A stretch of DNA of 64,000 bases, taken from Steinernema hermaphroditum (taxonomy: Eukaryota; Nematoda; Chromadorea; Rhabditida; Steinernematidae). Location of the stretch: assembly GCA_030435675.1 (NCBI GenBank), contig CM059622.1, forward strand, positions 5,270,001 through 5,334,000, given 5' to 3'. The notes beneath the pieces are model-generated. The model was not told the DNA's origin. It did not search any database and saw only the letters and a list, made by a program, of their open reading frames with translations. The position numbers and the translations under genes are program-made. This document shows, one piece after another, positions 38,512 through 49,685 of this stretch; position 1 is the first letter of the stretch, and every line of letters starts with the position of its first letter.

Positions 38512-41500
38512 ATGGGAAAATCGGTTTCTGAGGTTGAGATCTCTCCGCGTGTCAGCAGAAGGCCGGCCAAATGCACGGTGATCTCGTCGGTTATTGCTGC
38601 ACTGATTCTCCTGCTCTCCGCATTCTGCTGGTTCGGATTCTCGCCTCTCTTCACCGCCATGGTAGCCATGGTAAGTGGATATCGCTTGTGGGAACGGCAA
38701 ACTTTTTGCAGAGAAGTAGAATTATTAATGAAATATTGCTGAGAGACAGTGTTTTTGGATTACATTATTCTGATACTGATGCCACATCTGCATATTTGTA
38801 CTTACGGGAGAAAAACTCAGGGAGTGAGGCACGATGAAAGATGAAAGAACCAACGATCTAAATAACCAAAAATATTACTGTTAAACTACAAATTATTTTA
38901 CCCTTTGATACTACTGTTATTTCCAGCAAACGAACAATAATTTAAAAAAACGTGTGGGAAAGAAGGAAATATTGCCAAAGAAATGAAATTGTTTTGAGGC
39001 GCCACAACAAAAAACACAAATTCGTCAAAGGCGGATATGAAACAGGTACGCCGATTGTAAGATTACAACTCATTTTTTACACCATCGGTGAAGAATGACA
39101 CTCGCTTTGTAAACAACCAAATTACGTTCCGGACCTAGAATTATTTCTCTGTGGTTGTTATTGCTCTAGGAGCTTGTTTCTAGGAGCGTAGGTGTTTCTA
39201 GGAGCTTCGCATGCATAGGCACATAATAAGAAATTCGGAAAAAAAGAGAAAATGCCGGTTCAACTGTACCCCTTTGTCTCGATTGTTCCCTCAGGAACTG
39301 CACCCTTCGTCCCGGGAATGAGCTGTTTTGGAGCGTATTTGACGTATAGATTTTAACCTGCAGATTCCAATCAGAATAGGGCAAAATTGATTCGAATCGT
39401 ATGACGTGTGCCAGTCACTGCTGGGCCAATTTTTGTGAAGGCTCACACGATTAAGCCATAAAGGTAACCTTTTAATTCTTATACTCTCTGTTGGTCATCA
39501 ATAAACTAAGAGCTACACTACTTCGTGGGGCGGTCGAAATCCCAATGGAGGGCGATTGAAGGCAAAAAAAGGGGCAGTCACAGTCTCAAAGATGATGGTT
39601 ACGATGATTTTGTGCCGAATTTGTGTCGCTTAAAACAAGGAATGTTTACAATCAAAAACAACTGAAATGTTCCAAAGCGTGCAAAATCACATGGCGTCCT
39701 TTGTGACATCGTGGGAATCGCTCCCGTCCGTTATCACGCTAACTTTTGAGCCATCAGTACTGCTAAGGTAGAATAGGAGTTCAAAGGTCGTCAGACACAT
39801 TTCATGGACATGATTATTCCCTCGTTCTCCATTACGAACTCTTTCACACTATATATCGTAGAGCCAAGAAAAAAGTGACCAAAAATTAGTAACCGGTCAA
39901 AGCACTATCTATATCTACGGTTGTGAAAACCATCACATTGAACTTAAAATGGATCTTTTTGAATCTTCATGCCCTTTGACATCTCTCCTTCACATGCCAT
40001 CAAGTGCATCAGCACGTCGAAATGATAAGTTGTTTATGCTACTTTGCATACAAACGATAAAATATGCTATCAGTCAAAAGACGACACGGTTAGGAGCCCC
40101 GAGGCAATCAATGACGGGCATCATAAATTGATTGCTCGCATGAATGGAGAGCAAAAGGACCATAAAAACAAAATGAATCTCAGCTAATGCGTTTCAGAAG
40201 CTGTCATTCTCGGAAGACAACCTTGGCGTTCCTTCCCAGGCGACATTTCTCTGGTCGAAGCCGCCTATGAATAACACCTTCAACTTCTACATCTACAACG
40301 TAACCAATCCCACTCACGTCACCTACTATGGGGAGAAGCCTCGAGTCATAGAAGTTGGCCCTTTCGCTATAAGGTCAGCGCTTCACTGCTTGCCCTTATA
40401 ATGAATGGTATTCCAGGGAATCAGAGCGAAAGAAGGAATACAGCTTCAGCGACGACGGGGACAGCATCTGGTACAAAAACTATAAACAGTTTGTGTACGA
40501 TGCAGAGCGGTCTTGTGAAGATTGTACCTATGAAGCGCCGATCTACATTCCCAATCTTCCAGCGATCGTACGTGAACGGGTAGAAGTACGGTAATCAAGG
40601 TAAAGCTTAGGGTGCCATGATGGATCTGGGCGACCCGAAGTACAACGTGAGCAGGGCGGCTAAGTGGATCATCAGTGTGGGGCTGATTGCTCTCGGAGAG
40701 TACCCTTTCAAGTAGGTTCTCTTTGGAAGAGGAAACATGCCTCCAACTCTTCTGGGAAACACAGATCCTATGTAACACCTTTCAGATATGTTCGCTTTGG
40801 AGATCTTGTGTTCGACGGCTATGACGACCCCCTTCTCACGTTGGGTCATTCCCCAATACTCAAGTACCTATCCAACACGTACAACAACGGGAGCAGCGTC
40901 ATGCCATTCCCTATTCCTCCCCTCAAGAAGATGGGATTCTTTGTTGGGGTAGGGCTTCGCTTGTCTATATGACCTCACTAGCGCGCTTCTTAGTACAACA
41001 ACAGCAACGATGAGGACTACGTTATCAACTCCGGGAAAGCGGACATCAACAACATCGCCAGCATCAAGAAGTGGGCCGGAATGGCATCTCTGCCAGAGAC
41101 GTGGTGGAGCACTCCTCAGGCCAGAGCAATCAACGGCTCGGATTCGGGTAGCTTCAATAAGCCAAATCTAAAGAAATCCGATAGGCTCTACATGTTTCAG
41201 TCGTACATGTGCAGGTAAATTATAGTCTTCTACTACTTCTTGATATCTCTGATCTCAGATCGTTCTACATGGACTTTCATGAAGAAAGCACGGTACATGG
41301 AATCCCTGGATACAACTACGAAATTCCCACCGAGGTGTACGATACCACCCGGCAAGAAAATATTGGTTTCCGATACGAGAATAGGGAAAAAGTGAATTAT
41401 TTTCCTGAGTGGCCCGAGTGTCCTCCGTGAGTAAGGCTACCGTCTACCGCCGTCAACGAGAGTTTAGAAAGACGAACACGACTAACTGCGATCTCGTGGA

Positions 41501-42615
41501 CATCAACTGCGGGCTCAGCGAGAACCTCTGCCACGAATGCTGCGACCGGTCACACTTCAACGGAACATACCTGCTTCCGCCTGGATTCTTTCCGATGGCC
41601 TGTTTCCCCGGAAAGAACCAAGACGCCCCCTTCGGGATGATTTTCTCCGCCCCTCACTACCTCTTCTCTCCGGAGAGTACGGTAGACTCGGTGTACGGTC
41701 TCAACCCTAGCCACGATCCTCATGTTCCTCTCAGTTACACGCACGAACCCGTAAGTTCTCTTTACTTGTGCTTCTGAAAGAACCCCCCTTTGCAGCAATC
41801 GGGAATGGTGACAGAGGTGAAATTCCGGCTGCAGATCAACGTCCCCATTCGGCAGTGGAGCGATATAGTGTAAGTGTAATTTTGTTATCTTAATCGACTT
41901 TCAACGGGCCATGAGCCCGCTACATTGTCCACTCCATTCATAATTGTTGAGGTGGTCCTAGAATTGGACTAGTTTTGTCACTTTATAGCTTTATAAATAC
42001 TGCTCTATCGTCTATTTACTGGAAAACATGCAAATAGTATTGTGAGTATGACTTCACTCTTTAGTGCATTTTATACGCATTGATTCTGGGTAGTCGGGGT
42101 AGTATGCAGGTAATGGCACCGTTTAACGATATATGTAGGTATAAATCTAGCCTTGGAATGCTTCGGTCCGCTAAAATGGATCGTTTTTTACACACCTTTT
42201 CAATATTACGCAAAGACAGGTTAGGTCTCAAGGATAAGTGTGCCTCCATACAGTCTTCGTACAGTTGAGTGTATGTACATTTTTCCGAAGATACTACTCT
42301 CTATAGATTCGTTATCCAATCAAAGTATTTACCTTCAGACAATCCGGCCAGATGCCCAACAAATTCATTCCGGTGCTGTGGGCTGACTCGCACGCCTACC
42401 TCACCCAACCGGCCTACGACATGATCTACAATTTCTTCGTCACGATACCCACCGCCGTTTACATCACCAAATTCATCAGTCTCTTCGTCGGGATACTGCT
42501 CGTCTTGCTCATCGTCGCCGTCCGAATTCGCATACGACAGCTCGAGCAGCGGAAGATCAGAGAGCAGAACGCTCTGCTGAAGGAGGAGACGAGGCGGGGA
42601 GTCCAAGTTGTTTGA
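38512..42615 (+). CDS. CD36/SCARB-type scavenger receptor
   Basis: Ten exons: 38512-38670, 40198-40373, 40417-40567, 40611-40711, 40786-40948, 40994-41214, 41259-41426, 41468-41750, 41796-41869 and 42339-42615. All phases match and the product is 590 residues. The CD36 layout is clear: a cytoplasmic tail, a membrane helix at about residues 22-43, a large glycosylated ectodomain with many NxS/T sites, and a second helix at about 529-562 before a charged tail. Family signatures include FNFYIYNVTNPTHV, EVGPFAIRE, a Cys-rich segment near residues 386-403 (CHECCDRSHF) and FSAPHYL. Such receptors bind and take up lipids, lipoproteins or other ligands at the cell surface. Intron 1 is 1527 nt, most others 41-74 nt, and the last is 469 nt. 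It resembles the C. elegans scav group, but I cannot pick an orthologue. Confidence 0.93.
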
Positions 42616-42656
42616 GTCCTATTTCAGTGTCATGAACAATGCATAATTCATTCTGC

Positions 42657-42662
42657 AATAAA
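42657..42662 (+). terminator. poly(A) signal of the CD36-type gene
   Basis: AATAAA lies 41 nt after the stop codon. Confidence 0.75.
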
Positions 42663-43330
42663 GTTTTGGGTTCACAGAGTAGCGAGTGCTTTCGAGCAGG
42701 TGATTGGAAGTGGTTTAGGCCCAACCTGAAGTCGGGATGTGTCTTGAAATGTCGACAGACATAGATTGAATCTGTTAATTTTTGAACACTTTCCTTCTAA
42801 TTGTATTTTTGAACGAAGCTAATTATCATTATTTAATCAAGTGGCGTGCACGTAAAGTTATTTCAGCCTCGACTTCCCTGTAACGGTGGATTCTTGAGTA
42901 AAGTCGCTGCCTTCCAAGCACTGTAATCTGTATTGTTTCTCAAATTGAAATCATATGTATTTGATCCCTAATTTTTTACAGCGTAAAGAGTATAATTTAC
43001 GATTTTTCTAATATCTAAACTGCAAATTCCGATAAAGATAAATTCTGCATTCGTTAAAGCGGTGCCTATTTTAATATCTCATTTTCCTTACGTCATTTAC
43101 TTTGGTCGTCTCTTGGCAGAACAAGGCGCAGAACCACCGTCAGCTTCTTAAGAAAGGGTCTCCAAATCTGTGGAAAGATGAACTTCACGGTGTGCAACAT
43201 CTTGGAGGAGAGGTCCTTACTATTATTAAATGTAGTTTTCCAGGATTTGGCTGATTTTTTCTGTCATAAATGTGTCATTTCTGTCATGAAAGATAAATGT
43301 AACTATGCGTTATCAAATTTGGCTGTGTTA

Positions 43331-43604
43331 TCAAACAGTTGCCGGAATAGGGGAAGCGTTGCCGGATTTTTTTACCGGAAAATTTATGAACAGAACAAAG
43401 TAGCTGTTACAAAGAAACAGAGCGCAGTTGTTTTTAATAAGCGGGAGAAGGGGTTTGGTCTACCTATCCCATACCTCCCACATCCTCACTTCTCAAGTCG
43501 TCCTATCAGTCATCCCGAACATCCAACCACTTTCGTGGCTGAAAAAAATCCAACAACGTTCATTCTACTCCGGCAACGCTCCCCCCATTCCGGCAACTGC
43601 TTGA
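43331..43604. mobile_element. MITE-like element, 36-bp terminal inverted repeats, TA flanks
   Basis: The left end 43331-43366 and the reverse complement of the right end 43569-43604 agree at 33 of 36 positions. Both start TCAA.CAGTTGCCGGAAT and end AGCGTTGCCGGA. TA dinucleotides flank both ends (43329-43330 and 43605-43606), as expected of a target duplication in the Tc1/mariner superfamily. The 274-bp length with no transposase makes it a miniature, non-autonomous element. All three mismatches are A on the left and G on the right. An open frame of 196 codons spans it but shows no protein features. Confidence 0.85.
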
Positions 43605-44215
43605 TAATAGCGCCTCGAATTTCAAAAATTTCGTCAAAATTTCGCAAGCCTCTTAAAATAAGATCGCAAGGAAGTTTCACGATTTGTACCTTTGGGGGGC
43701 TCAGTGGGTGTCAAGAATGTTGGAATAGACACGAGGTCGCAGAAGAGAATTATTGTCGATTTTCATAGCGTGACTCCTGAATGACTACAGCATCCAGGAT
43801 GAATGACTATCAAATGATATATTTAGATCTTTTTAGATGACGAAACTGAATATTACACACTCTTATGCACAATTATTGAACACACAGCGTTATTGCCGAT
43901 TTTACGTAATTCAGCAGCGTGCATCACTGCTTTTATGTCTCCATTCACGTGTGGTCTTTGATGATGAACGTCATTCATTAGGAGCCTGCTCCGCCGCGCA
44001 ACAATCGGATACGATGTGTATGATGATTAATTCCGGGTTTTATTCCTCACTTTTACGAACTACTCCTTGAATTGCATGTGTTTTACTTCGTTAACCTATA
44101 GTTCAAGAAGATGATCGAATTAGTAACATACGTGAGTGTGCGTGTACGTGTTTATTAGCCTACGTTCATTGGCATGTTTCGCTTTGGATATAACGGAATA
44201 TGTTAAAATAGAACT

Positions 44216-44366
44216 CCCGTTTTGTACCTTGCTTGGAGTTTTTCCATCGCATCTTTCTTGTAAATGAAGTGCTTGATATAGTGGATCTCAGATGTCTCTT
44301 TTGTATTTTGCCTAGAAGAATTTCCAGCACATCTTTCCTGGAAATGAAGTGCTTAGTGGAGCTCAA
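44216..44366. repeat. diverged tandem duplication, about 80-bp unit
   Basis: Two adjacent units share CATCTTTC.TG.AAATGAAG followed by TGCTT, and GTGGA.CTCA at their ends. Unit 1 ends near 44289 and unit 2 near 44366. It is a local duplication in non-coding DNA. Confidence 0.6.
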
Positions 44367-46611
44367 AAGATATATGTAGTTCGGGAGGTGCCCAAAATAA
44401 TATGCACTTTAAAGGCCCAGTGCTCATGGTTAGGTTACATTATTGAAGGCTACAAAAGACTTTGAAAATCTGCGATCCTCATACGTTTCGAGAAACGGGA
44501 TTCACAGGGGGCGTTACCTTGGTCATCCATTGTGCTTTGAAAAGTTTAGACTCGATCTTTGCAGTCTGCGTTTGAACTCATCCATCCAACGACTTCAAAC
44601 AAAACGTACTTTGGGTGGAGAGAAATTTGTGGCGAATAGAGTTGGGTATTGTCTCTATAATATTCTGTACTTCATTGAAACTCAATTCGAACTTTCCTTT
44701 CCACACCTCCTTCCAACTTTTGTCATAAGATGCTGTAAGAGGTATCTCTAATGGAACGCTGATTAGTTCTGTGGACACGAATACATAAAGATTTCCAACG
44801 TGACGCTATCTATGTACTATAATTCACTTATTCATCCACTTGCAGACTTCGATTTTCCCATTTTGTCCTCTCAATTTCTCTTTCCATGTATTTCCTGTTT
44901 AATTAGCTGTCCATCCGGCAATGACACGCACATTTATAATAGCGATAGCTGCAATTTTCTGAAAATAGAAACATGCAGCGAGGTGAAGACTATTAAACTG
45001 ACGTCGATGCAAAAAGAAAAAAGGACTTTATGGGAGGAATTCGCATAAATCACAGTAATCGAGTTTTTTTAAGCCAGGGAAGCCTTTGGAATGTTGTTCT
45101 TGTTCTATCCTCACTTTTCAGTCCGTCCACTTCATTGCATATCGCTTTGAATCGGCGTGCCTTTTCCACCTTAAATGCTAATCTTAAAAGGTTCCCAGTA
45201 AAAATGGAAAAACGATGACGTGTACACAGAAGTTGTACTGTTATTCACACGAAGTACGTGACCATGGAGTGGAGTGGAATTATTGCCCTTCTTGTACGTA
45301 CCCCATCCTACACACAGAATTTTTGGTTTCCACCCCTTCACTGCTTGTAGTTTTGACCTGTAAGCCCTTTCAACAGTTTAATCTATTTGAGACGCTTTGA
45401 ATCAGTGATTTCATTCGGATTTTGGACTTGATTGGGATCGCTTTCCCTCTCTTTGGACGAGCTATGGACAATCTATTGTTTGGCAAGTCTTTTCTTGGCA
45501 ATGCTGTAAATCTGATTAATGATCACTTTCTTCAGAACAAACGCCTTATTTTCCAGAACACCCTTTTTGTTGTAAACATTGTTTTGGACTTAATTTCGCA
45601 CTCCTACTCTTCAATTCTCCATTTTATTTTTGCGCTCCTGTCCCATTTCTACGACTTTCCCGTCACACAGGTGCATTTTATTTGGCGAATAAGCTGCATA
45701 TGGTGAGTTTTCTGGTGCTATTTTAGGCTTATGGGAATTAAGTAATATGATGTATTTCAAGGTGCGAACTTAAAAGTGTAATCTAAGCTGTTGTTTTGTC
45801 ATTTGAGCGCTGAACGTCATAGCAAAATCACATTTCCGAAACAAAGTGTCACGAGCGCCACAACACTTCCGCCCTATCTCTTTTTACGCCTTCTTCCTTT
45901 TACGCAATTTGAGCGCTTAAACAAAAAATAACAAATTTAGCTGAACACTGAATGAACTGAACAAAGATCAACATGGACAAAATAAGTGAGAAAGACGATA
46001 CTATCATAGTCATTAGGGTCATTTTTTGTACACACCGCAGTTGTTGCTGATAGCTCTGGCGCGTCTTGTAGTTGAATGTTTCCGTCTTTATCTAAGGCCC
46101 TTCAACACCAAATATTTACGGTAGATCTGAAGCGCACAGATCTCTTCTCAGAGTCTCTGTGAGAATTCAATTCATGGACCCTGCTATGACTCAACTGTAT
46201 TATTAGTCTTTATTATACTCACTGGTCTATTACTTGTTGTTAGAAGGATGATAAAAACGGGGAATAGTTGCGTACAGTTTTGTCTTAATTCTACGTATAT
46301 CGGTGTTCTTCTCTCCTCTAAGTGTGGTCATCGGACTCGCCCTCTTCAGGCATCTGTACCAAATGGACCCGAATCATGTCATGTTGACCAAGCGGCTCTA
46401 TTAAACCACTATTATCGTACGAAAGTACTCCAGCATTAAATTAGTCTTTATAGTATACCAACAAAACTTATCACTTGATGGCTTTGGACTTAATATGACT
46501 TAAAATCGAACTATAGTGTTTTGATAAGGCAATTTAGACTTCTTTTGTACTTATAATATTTTTTATACCCTACAAAGCCGAACTACGTACTCTTAGAGTT
46601 AATTCCTTAGT

Positions 46612-47095
46612 CTAGCGTTTATTAGAGGTCTTGTCCCCACCGATGGGTAGGGTCGTCCGCTCGCTCCCTCTCTTGTATGAATGAGTTGAGTGAGCGGTCG
46701 TTCTCAGCGGTCGTTGTTGGCACAATGATCTTCCCGGCTCCCAGAGGGCCTGGAACCCCATGGAGCCGTAGTTCCACCGTACTGAAAAGAAGATCGTCAC
46801 TGCCTTCGACGAAGCATCGCTGCAACTCCGAAGTCAACTGAATCGAAGACTTTTTACTCCGTTCGCTTTGCCACACATCCGCGTCTCGACTGGATTCAGC
46901 CGCTTCGTCACTGTGACGCCCACGCAAAATACCGAGATCGCCGTTTTACATTTCGGATATCGTGCTCGTACCGAAGAAAGAAAGCGACGACTACGGTGTG
47001 ACATTGTTCTACTTTGTGCTTTATGAGGCGCTTGCACGGTATAAGCCGTCGATTCAAGAGTATGAACTCGTAAGAGTTTATTATGCTTTCGGTGC
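46612..47095 (-). mobile_element. interspersed repeat family 1, copy B
   Basis: It matches copy A at 26.8-27.3 kb block by block in the same orientation. Examples are AGCGGTCGTTCTC, GTAGTTCCACCGT, GGTGTGAC and a shared GCACGG.ATAAGCCG segment. Read on the minus strand it carries AATAAA near its end, as LTRs do. Gaps and substitutions relative to copy A indicate an old insertion. Confidence 0.75.
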
Positions 47096-47384
47096 ACTAA
47101 TTGAATATTTTCGGGACATTCCCTGAATAAGGTCAGTCAGAAGTGTTAACCAGTTACTGCTAACATGTGCTCGCACAAATACCCTCCTCTAATTACAACC
47201 ACAAATTCCATGTTATTGGCCAAGGGACGCCTCGTGTTTCTCACCTTGCCTTGTCCGTTTTGTTTTTCTGTGTGCTCGGCAAAGAAATAGAGAATCCTGC
47301 ATTTGGTGAGTCTATATTATTTAGGTTTTAATTGTAAATAAAACATCGGAGTTTATCAAATAAGATCGGCAGATGCGATATTCT

Positions 47385-48125
47385 ATGAAGGGACCATGAT
47401 TCATACCCTAAGTATCCACTTAAATCTAATGAAGTTAATTAAGTTGACGGACGTGTAAGGAGGTGACCGGCCAAGAGTCGGGCGATTATGGGTGGTAGCT
47501 CGCTTCTCTACGAGATTTTTTCGGAACATAGTGTTGACTTCTGGGTCACGAAATCAAAATATGTTCAAGTAATATTTCGTTGTCATGTGTGATAGTCAGG
47601 AGTCTTTACGTGAAGCTCTTGTACCACAAAAATTCTTTCGCGGCTCTTTCTATGCACATAAGACCTCGAAATTGAAGGTCGTATAAAGGATAAAAATGGA
47701 CCGTGTTTAATATGCTAGAGGTCTGATCAGGTGTTCTCATAGTTGATTATCTTACTGCTTAGAGACGCCGGGTGAGCTATATGCCCTTGTTTATCAACAC
47801 CTGCTTTCATTGTTGCTGCACTTTGAGCACGTGTCACTTCTTAGTCAATGTCGCATTAAAGTAGATCTCCAGTAAGGTGAATACAGTTGAAAAGCGCATT
47901 TTTTTATTTTGAATTGAACTCAAAAATCCCAACATATTGATGAATATGCTGGATTTTTACGAACTAATATATGCAAATGCAAACGTCGTCTTTTATTGGA
48001 ACTTGTGATATGAAGAGACCACGATTCATACCAAAAGTATTCACTAAAATCTAGTGAAGCTAATTAAATTGGCGAACGCAGGGACGCCTCGCCAAGAATC
48101 GAGCTCTCTGGGTCGTAAAAGAGGT
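47385..48125 (+). repeat. direct repeat pair of about 120 bp
   Basis: The blocks at about 47388-47510 and 48010-48125 share GATTCATACC, AAGTAT.CAC, AAATCTA.TGAAG.TAATTAA and CCAAGA.TCG in the same order and orientation. They are about 620 bp apart. They may be the ends of an older element or a local duplication. Confidence 0.6.
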
Positions 48126-48930
48126 AGCATGAAGAGCTTAGGATAGATCAACGAACATCAATGTTTTTTAAGTCTATTATACGATGAATATTAAATTTGT
48201 TTGCACGCGAAAACTCTCAAATTTCGATTCAACTCAGGTTACACAGTACATCATGGCAGTATTATGTCTTCCTCTTAATCTCCTGCATTTGAAGATTTTG
48301 TAGTGAAGGACATTTCTGTTGAACTAAGGCATTTCCCACGCGTTAACGATTATTTCCATTTAGTAGCGTATGGCAACACATTTCTCAACCCGTATTAATT
48401 CGTAAATGCAATTGTACTCTGAATGAAATGATATTTTCTTCACTGATTCTTGTGACCATGTTGTTTTTCGTATCTTAGTGTGCTACGTCGAATACAATGT
48501 TAGTGATCTGTAATTTCAGTTTACACAAATTTGCACCTAAATATAAGCGTCAATTAAGTGCGACCTTCTTATCGCTTTGCTTCCCTCCTTAAATGACGTA
48601 ATGCACTCAATTTGCGGGCATGGGAATACGTTGATGTTGGCACAAAACCGGCTTCGGTTTTCTTCGTCTGGCCCCTACCGACCAGTCCAGGCGATGTCGC
48701 TGGAACCCACCGGAATTTCAGCCTCATTGGTATCCCATAAGTGAAGTCGGTGAGGAAAACCAACTGAGTGGCATCATCTATTTAAGATGGTCACCTTGGA
48801 AGAAATCAATTGCTCTGTCACGAGTGACTAGGAATTCTTTTGGACTTTCGTGCCAAGATGAAAGCAATACACTGCTTGCCGTATTTTCCTAGCGTTGGGT
48901 TCCTACAATCATCTTTTCATTCTGTCATCG

Positions 48931-48946
48931 CCCCCCCCCCCCCCCC
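48931..48946 (+). repeat. poly-C tract (16 C)
   Basis: Sixteen uninterrupted C residues. Such tracts are prone to slippage and sequencing error. Confidence 0.9.
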
Positions 48947-49685
48947 AATAGTCGAGGCCCCCAATGTCAGTAGAACATGTGGAATTTGCGTTCGAGCGTT
49001 TCATCCCAAACTGCTTCGGCCACTGATCACTCTAATGCTGATTGGATCCATTTGGACTAGTTTGCCCAAATAGCCAAGGCTTCTGTATTGTAATCACGTC
49101 ATATTCGTCTGTCATTGCTTAAAATTTACGCAGCAGCAACACTTTTTTTGTATTTGCTGTACTACCCACTGACATTTCGCGTAATCATTGTCGTCGTGAC
49201 CTCATCGAAAAAAAACGTCGTTTTAACCCGATATCATTTAATTCCATCGCATCATTAAAGCCGCATCAAATTATTTTTCAGAATTTCATGCACTATGCCA
49301 AGTGAATCGCTTTCGGTAAGTTTCCTCATACAGTCGAGATTCTCAGTAGATAAAGGTCGCAGCCTCAATTTTGCGCTTATTAAAGTAATTATGTTCTTGA
49401 AACTCCCTTTCAATTGTGCAATTATGAAAATTTACGAAATTACATTCCCATTACGTTCTAAATTTGTCGTCTGCGTCTGTTCAGCCCGAGAGTTCCACCT
49501 TTACTCAATTCCATGGCCGTAAGCGTTCGTTATAGGTTGAGACCACGTATGCCACCAAAACATACCAAAACACTAGGAGAGGCGAAATCTAATTTGTCAA
49601 GTCATAAAGTGGAAGTTCACCTGCCTCGCCGAACGCCATCAGCCAAGTAGTAAGCCATTATTTTCAGCTCCAACAGCTCATAGAA

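Larger units (their letters stand above)
42616..49685. other. repeat-rich spacer
   Basis: No supported gene. A 196-codon open frame at 43178-43768 contains an inverted-repeat element and is rejected as a gene. Open frames at 44.8-45.7 kb are AT-rich, partly hydrophobic and not linked by splice phases. Repeats listed separately include the MITE-like element, a tandem duplication, a direct repeat pair, family 1 copy B and a C16 tract. Confidence 0.6.

Noticed and set aside
43178..43768. A 196-codon plus-strand open frame
   Set aside because: It spans the whole inverted-repeat element and its flanks and has no recognisable protein features, so it is chance coding over repeat DNA.
44800..45706. 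Consecutive short plus-strand open frames that could suggest a gene
   Set aside because: The frames do not join through splice sites in matching phase, the DNA is AT-rich unlike the real exons here, and no protein is recognised.
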